Below are positions 13,917 to 19,117 of a stretch of DNA of 19,117 nucleotides, in pieces. The stretch comes from DATAFT01 sp035544635 (lineage in GTDB: Bacteria; Acidobacteriota; Thermoanaerobaculia; Multivoradales; Multivoraceae), in the NCBI GenBank assembly GCA_035544635.1, contig DATKDQ010000357.1:1-19117 (forward strand), written 5' to 3'. The translations under genes were made by a program, and so were the position numbers. Position 1 is the first letter of the stretch, and each line of letters opens with the position of its first letter. The notes under the pieces were generated by a model that saw only the letters and a list, made by a program, of their open reading frames with translations, was not told where the DNA came from and made no database searches.

Positions 13917-14684
13917 CTAACTCGACACCAAATCCCACCCACCGCCTTCGAGCGCGCGTCGCGCCGCCTCGAGCTCGGCGGCCTTCTTGCTGCGCCCGGT
14001 GCCGCTTCCCGCCACCTCGCCTCCGATCACCACCTCGACGGTGAAGACCTTGGCGTGGTCGGGGCCGCTCTGCTCGCTCACGCGGTAGGTCGGCGCCTCG
14101 CGGCCCAGTGCCTGGAGCCGCTCCTGGAGCTCGCTCTTGGCGTCCACAGCGGCGAGATCGAGCCCCTTGGTCGCGGCGCGGAGGAACCCGTCGACCACTT
14201 TGCGCGCCGCCCGCAGACCGGCGTCCAGGTAGACGGCGGCCATCACCGCCTCGAGCGAGTCGGCGAGCAGAGACGTCTTGTCGCGGCCGCCGCTGCGCTC
14301 CTCCCCCTGGCCCAGGACCAGGTGGACGCCGAGACCGAGCGAGCGCGCATAGCGCGCCAGCGCCTCGGCCGACACCAGGGTGCTCTTGAGCCGCGCCAGG
14401 TCACCCTCGGGCAGGTCGGGGAACTCGCGGAACAACCACTCCGCGGTGAGCAGGCCGAGCACCGCGTCACCGAGGAACTCGAGGCGCTCGTAGTTGCCGG
14501 CCAGCTTGCGCTCGTTCGCGGCCGAGCGATGGACCCACGCAGCCTCGAGACGAGAGCGGTCGCGGAACGCGTGCCCGAGCCGCCGCTCGAAGGCCGCGAT
14601 CGAAGGGCGCCGCGCCGTTCGAGGCGCGCTGGCGCCGCGAGCCGCGGCAGCGCTCGGGCGACGCTCGCGCGCACGACCGGCCAC
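13917..14684 (-). CDS. rnc: Ribonuclease III
   Basis: RNase III cleaves double-stranded RNA, notably the 16S/23S rRNA precursor and some mRNAs. The 255-residue protein has a catalytic domain with the signature NYERLEFLGDAV (64-75: E66, E69, D73) and DSLEAV (D142, E145), so all catalytic acidic residues are present. A dsRNA-binding domain follows (about 181-246, DAKSELQERL ... RSKKAAELEAARRAL). About 28 basic, Ala/Arg-rich residues precede the family core. The GTG start at 14684 is well supported by GGAGGAG (14692-14698) seven bases upstream, placed across the mutL stop region. Only three bases separate it from mutL, so the two are co-transcribed and probably translationally coupled. Confidence 0.96.
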   Translation of the reverse strand: MAGRARERRPSAAAARGASAPRTARRPSIAAFERRLGHAFRDRSRLEAAWVHRSAANERKLAGNYERLEFLGDAVLGLLTAEWLFREFPDLPEGDLARLKSTLVSAEALARYARSLGLGVHLVLGQGEERSGGRDKTSLLADSLEAVMAAVYLDAGLRAARKVVDGFLRAATKGLDLAAVDAKSELQERLQALGREAPTYRVSEQSGPDHAKVFTVEVVIGGEVAGSGTGRSKKAAELEAARRALEGGGWDLVSS

Positions 14685-14687
14685 GCC

Positions 14688-16592
<1,905 letters not shown>

Positions 16593-16641
16593 GAGATGGG
16601 CTTCGCCTCCCCAGGCGAGGCGCCGCTCTATCCTCTCACCG

Positions 16642-16671
16642 ATAAGTCGCGGGCGGCGACCGACCGATCAA
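16642..16671 (-). promoter_or_regulatory. Weak candidate promoter for mutL-rnc
   Basis: In the 109-base gap between recO and mutL the minus strand has TTGATC (16666-16671) and, 18 bases on, ACTTAT (16642-16647). The -10 box is poor. Listed because the gap would otherwise have no signal; mutL may equally be read through from recO. Confidence 0.15.
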
Positions 16672-16701
16672 CCGGCTCCGATCGTGCGCACGCCATTCCG
16701 C

Positions 16702-17496
16702 TCATTCGGGGGGACGCTCCGCGACCTCCCGCGCCAGCTCGCGCTCGCGCCGTCGGGTGGCCTCGAGCACCTCGTAACTGCGTAGCTCCTGGTGCAGGAA
16801 CGCCGTGCGCACCCGCGCGCACACCCGCTCGACCTCCCGCAGGACGGCGGGGACGAGCGCCTCGTCGGTCATCGACGGGGGCGTCTCGCGCGCCGTGCGC
16901 AGGAGGAAGCGGATCGCCGCCGGGGACACGCCCGCCTCGTCCTCGGGCGCACAGTCGCGGCAGCGGATCTCTTCACTGCGGCGTTGGAGCGCCGCGCCGC
17001 CGGCGGCGGCGAGGGCACGGCCGCAGACCGGGCACTCCCGCGGCGGCGGGAAGATCCCGGAGAGGCGCAGCACCCACACCTCGAAGTAGCGCGCCGCCAG
17101 GTCGCGATCGACCCCCTGCTCGAGCCAGGCAAGCGTGCCGTCGAGCAGGCGGTAGAGCGCCTCGCTCTCCTCGTTCTCCTGCGCGAAGCAGACCAGGTGC
17201 TCCGCCAGGCAGCTCGCGAGCAGGATGCCGTCGAGATCCTCGAGCAGCGCCCGGCATGGATGCACCAGCTCGAGCGACTCGATGCGTACCAGCTCCCTGC
17301 CCTCCTGCTCGAACCAGCGCACGGCCACCTTCGAGAGCGGCTGCAGCTGACCGGCGAAACGGCTGTATTTGGCGCGCGCTCCGCGCGCCACCCCGCGCTT
17401 GCGTCCCCACTCGCCGGTGAGGAAGGTCACTACCCGGTCGCGCTCCTGGAGGTCGACCACGTCGAGGACGATCGCTTCTGCGGAGAGGCGGCGCAT
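16702..17496 (-). CDS. recO: DNA repair protein RecO
   Basis: RecO anneals single strands and helps RecR load RecA on SSB-coated DNA in gap repair. The 264-residue length matches the family. The N-terminal OB-fold begins SAEAIVLDVVDLQERDRVVT, with the usual RGxRxxKSRF-like segment as RGARAKYSRFAGQLQP (38-53). A zinc finger is formed by C155, C158 (PRECPVCGR) and C179, C182 (IRCRDC). The C-terminus is a helical region rich in Arg and Glu. The ATG at 17496 immediately follows the era stop codon with no intervening base. An AGGGG sequence lies about ten bases upstream inside era. Co-expression with era, as in many bacteria, supports the assignment. Confidence 0.95.
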   Translation of the reverse strand: MRRLSAEAIVLDVVDLQERDRVVTFLTGEWGRKRGVARGARAKYSRFAGQLQPLSKVAVRWFEQEGRELVRIESLELVHPCRALLEDLDGILLASCLAEHLVCFAQENEESEALYRLLDGTLAWLEQGVDRDLAARYFEVWVLRLSGIFPPPRECPVCGRALAAAGGAALQRRSEEIRCRDCAPEDEAGVSPAAIRFLLRTARETPPSMTDEALVPAVLREVERVCARVRTAFLHQELRSYEVLEATRRRERELAREVAERPPE

Positions 17497-18465
17497 CTAC
17501 GCTTCGCCCCTGGCGGCCGGCGAGCCCGAGGGCAGCGGGCGCGGGTCGGCCGCGAGCGCCTCGCGCTCGAGCCGATCGAGGATCCCGCGCGACTCGCGCC
17601 AGCGCGGCTCGCAGCGCACGTTGGCGCGCAGGAAGACCTGTTTGCCGAGCATCTCTTCGAGATCCTCGCGTGCCTCGGTCGAGATCGCCTTGATCAGGCC
17701 CCCTGCCTGGCCGATGACGATCGCGCGCTGGCTCTCCCTCTCGACCAGGATGGTGACCAGGATGCGAACCAGGTCGCGAGCGGGATCCTCCTCCCAGGAG
17801 TCGACCAGCACGGCGGTGACGAACGGCAGCTCGTCGCGGATGTGATGCAGCAGCTTCTCGCGGATCCGCTCGGCGGCGAGGAAGCGCTCGGGGTGGAGCG
17901 TCAGCAGCTCGGGATCGTAGAGCGGAGGACCTTCGGGCAGGCGGGCCCAGAGCAGGCGGGCGAGGACGTCGACGACGTCTCCGTCGAGCGCGGAGAGCGG
18001 GACGATCTCGGCGAAGATGCCGGTTGCGGCGTAGCGGGCGATGAGCGGCAGCAGCGCCGGCTTCTTCACCAGGTCGACCTTGTTGAGAACGGCGAGGCGC
18101 GGCGTCTCGACCCGCGCCAGCAGGTCGAGCAGGTGCTGGTCGCCGCCCCCGAACGGCGCGGTGACGTCGACCACCAGCACCACCACGTCGGCGGCTCCAA
18201 GCGCGTCGATCGCGGTCTCGACCATCCTCCGGTCGAGGCGGTGCTTGCCCTTGTGCATGCCCGGCGTGTCGTAAAGCACCATCTGCCCGCGCGGCTCGCT
18301 GAGGATGCCGACGATGCGGTTGCGCGTGGTCTGCGGCTTGTCGGAGACCGCGGCGACGCGCTCGCCCACCAGGCGGTTCAAGAGCGTCGATTTGCCCGCG
18401 TTGGGACGGCCGACCAGAGCCACCGTGCCCGCGCGCGGAGGACCGTTCACGGGGTCTGGAGCCAT
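17497..18465 (-). CDS. era: GTPase Era
   Basis: Era is an essential GTPase that binds 16S rRNA near its 3' end and assists 30S subunit maturation at the membrane-cytoplasm interface. The 322-residue protein shows G1 GRPNAGKS (19-26), the switch segment DKPQTTRNR with G2 Thr, G3 DTPG (66-69), G4 NKVD (128-131) and a G5-like PLSAL. A C-terminal KH domain follows. Its loop reads IGQAGGLIK where the family usually has IGKGG, so the GxxG frame is kept but the Lys is lost. A tail of about 20 residues follows the KH domain. Its start overlaps the ybeY end by 19 bases, and its stop abuts recO. Confidence 0.97.
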   Translation of the reverse strand: MAPDPVNGPPRAGTVALVGRPNAGKSTLLNRLVGERVAAVSDKPQTTRNRIVGILSEPRGQMVLYDTPGMHKGKHRLDRRMVETAIDALGAADVVVLVVDVTAPFGGGDQHLLDLLARVETPRLAVLNKVDLVKKPALLPLIARYAATGIFAEIVPLSALDGDVVDVLARLLWARLPEGPPLYDPELLTLHPERFLAAERIREKLLHHIRDELPFVTAVLVDSWEEDPARDLVRILVTILVERESQRAIVIGQAGGLIKAISTEAREDLEEMLGKQVFLRANVRCEPRWRESRGILDRLEREALAADPRPLPSGSPAARGEA

Positions 18466-18917
18466 CGCCTGCGCAGCCGTCGCTCGAGACGGTCCATCTC
18501 GCCGTCATCGGTCTCGTGGTCGTAGCCCAGACAGTGCAGCACGCCGTGAAGGAGGAGCGTTCGGATCTCGCGCTCGAGCGGATCGCCGCGCTCCGCCGCC
18601 TGGCATCTCGCTCGCGGCACGCACACCACGACGTCTCCGAGGTGGCCCTCCTCCATCGCCGCCTCGCCCGGGAACGACAGCACGTCGGTGACCTCGTCGC
18701 GGCCCCGGAACTGGCGGTTGAGCTCGCGTATCGCGCAGTCGCCGCAGAAGCGCACGCCGAGGCTCGTGACCTCCGGCGCGAGCGCGCCGACCACCGCCTC
18801 GAGCCAGGGGTGCAGCGCCCGCGGCCGGAGGCCGCGCCAGCGCCCGGCATTCTGCAGCACGAGGTCCAGGGAACGACCCTCGACCAGCGGCGGCGCGCTC
18901 TTCAAAGACGTCCTCAC
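18447..18917 (-). CDS. ybeY: Endoribonuclease YbeY (rRNA maturation factor)
   Basis: YbeY is a zinc-dependent single-strand RNase involved in 16S rRNA 3'-end processing and ribosome quality control. The 156-residue protein has the diagnostic motif HGVLHCLGYDH with zinc ligands H124, H128 and H134. Upstream are the conserved LNRQFRGRDEVTDVLSFP segment (66-83) and GDVVVCVP. It starts with GTG at 18917; no strong ribosome site is visible, and the conserved part begins around residue 15, so a shorter start is possible. It overlaps era by 19 bases. The ybeY-era neighbourhood is common in bacteria, but phoH, the usual upstream neighbour, cannot be confirmed at the window edge. Confidence 0.95.
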   Translation of the reverse strand: MRTSLKSAPPLVEGRSLDLVLQNAGRWRGLRPRALHPWLEAVVGALAPEVTSLGVRFCGDCAIRELNRQFRGRDEVTDVLSFPGEAAMEEGHLGDVVVCVPRARCQAAERGDPLEREIRTLLLHGVLHCLGYDHETDDGEMDRLERRLRRRWLQTP

Positions 18918-18996
18918 GGTGTCACCGCTGGCGGCTCCCTCGACAGTTCCCTCGACCGCCGCCCACGGGCACCGTTCCTCTGGGGCGCTCGGCGCC

Positions 18997-19031
18997 GCCT
19001 CGGCCCCGATCCACGGGGCGAGGGCCGAGGC
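18997..19031 (-). terminator. Hairpin after the partial gene at the right edge
   Basis: A perfect nine-base stem (GCCTCGGCC at 18997-19005 with GGCCGAGGC at 19023-19031) lies six bases after the stop of the minus-strand gene ending at 19038. An inner six-base stem (19003-19008 with 19014-19019) is an alternative fold. No U-tract follows, so termination is a guess. Confidence 0.35.
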
Positions 19032-19037
19032 ATCGCC

Positions 19038-19117
19038 TCAGCTCCCGACCACGCGCAGTGGACCGCGGCCGCTGTCGGCGCGGAAGTCGAATCCGGGGTA
19101 GTCGACCCGCCGGTGAT
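19038..19117 (-). CDS. C-terminal end of an unidentified protein (cut by window edge)
   Basis: Reading the minus strand from the right edge, one frame gives 25 residues ending RVDYPGFDFRADS, then GRGPLRVVGS, then TGA (19038-19040). Third-base GC is high and the other frames look less protein-like. A terminator-like hairpin follows closely. I do not recognise the family; it does not look like the C-terminus of PhoH. The gene would be upstream of ybeY on the same strand, separated by 120 bases. Confidence 0.45.
   Translation of the reverse strand, partial: HRRVDYPGFDFRADSGRGPLRVVGS

Noticed and set aside
11794..13938. A minus-strand open frame of 714 codons
   Set aside because: It is antisense to asnS and out of frame with the acyl-CoA dehydrogenase; both of those have unmistakable family motifs.

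Overview
This is a GC-rich bacterial chromosomal window, densely packed with housekeeping genes. No phage, transposon, CRISPR or plasmid signature was seen, and no RNA gene. The gene set (class II DAHP synthase, FmdB-type zinc ribbon, YbeY-Era-RecO, MutL with an endonuclease C-terminus, a long VLCAD/ACAD9-like acyl-CoA dehydrogenase, a probable lipoprotein) suits a GC-rich Gram-negative lineage of the deltaproteobacterial, Myxococcota or Binatota kind. That placement is an inference from gene style, not from a marker search. No non-coding stretch exceeds about 215 bases.

Layout. Positions 1-1322 (minus) hold class II DAHP synthase, whose C-terminus runs off the left edge. It is divergent from a plus-strand run at 1496-3565: FmdB-like zinc ribbon protein, FabH-type ketoacyl-ACP synthase III and a TerB-like protein. 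This run meets, tail to tail and with overlapping stop codons, a long minus-strand series at 3562-12320. In transcription order that series is acyl-CoA dehydrogenase, rimO, ribF, trxA, an M24 aminopeptidase-like protein, a broken serine-hydrolase remnant, an endonuclease/exonuclease/phosphatase family protein and a degenerate sulfatase-like lipoprotein. asnS (12493-13809, plus) is divergent from the dehydrogenase and convergent with a second minus-strand block at 13917-18917. In transcription order that block is ybeY, era, recO, mutL and rnc. A further minus-strand gene enters at the right edge with only its last 25 residues visible.

Functional picture. ybeY-era-recO are overlapping or abutting genes for rRNA/ribosome maturation and recombination. 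mutL-rnc are three bases apart (mismatch repair and dsRNA processing). rimO overlaps ribF and trxA follows closely, joining ribosomal protein S12 modification, flavin cofactor synthesis and thiol redox. The remaining genes look like independent metabolic or envelope functions.

Most unusual points: (1) a sulfatase-fold lipoprotein that has lost the usual metal ligand and nucleophile context; (2) a frameshifted C-terminal remnant of a beta-lactamase-family serine hydrolase in the longest intergenic gap; (3) a RibF whose HxGH-type motif reads HRGQ; (4) an asnS with no ribosome binding site and a promoter-like box almost touching its ATG, sharing an octamer with the fmdB leader. I found no convincing new multi-gene system.
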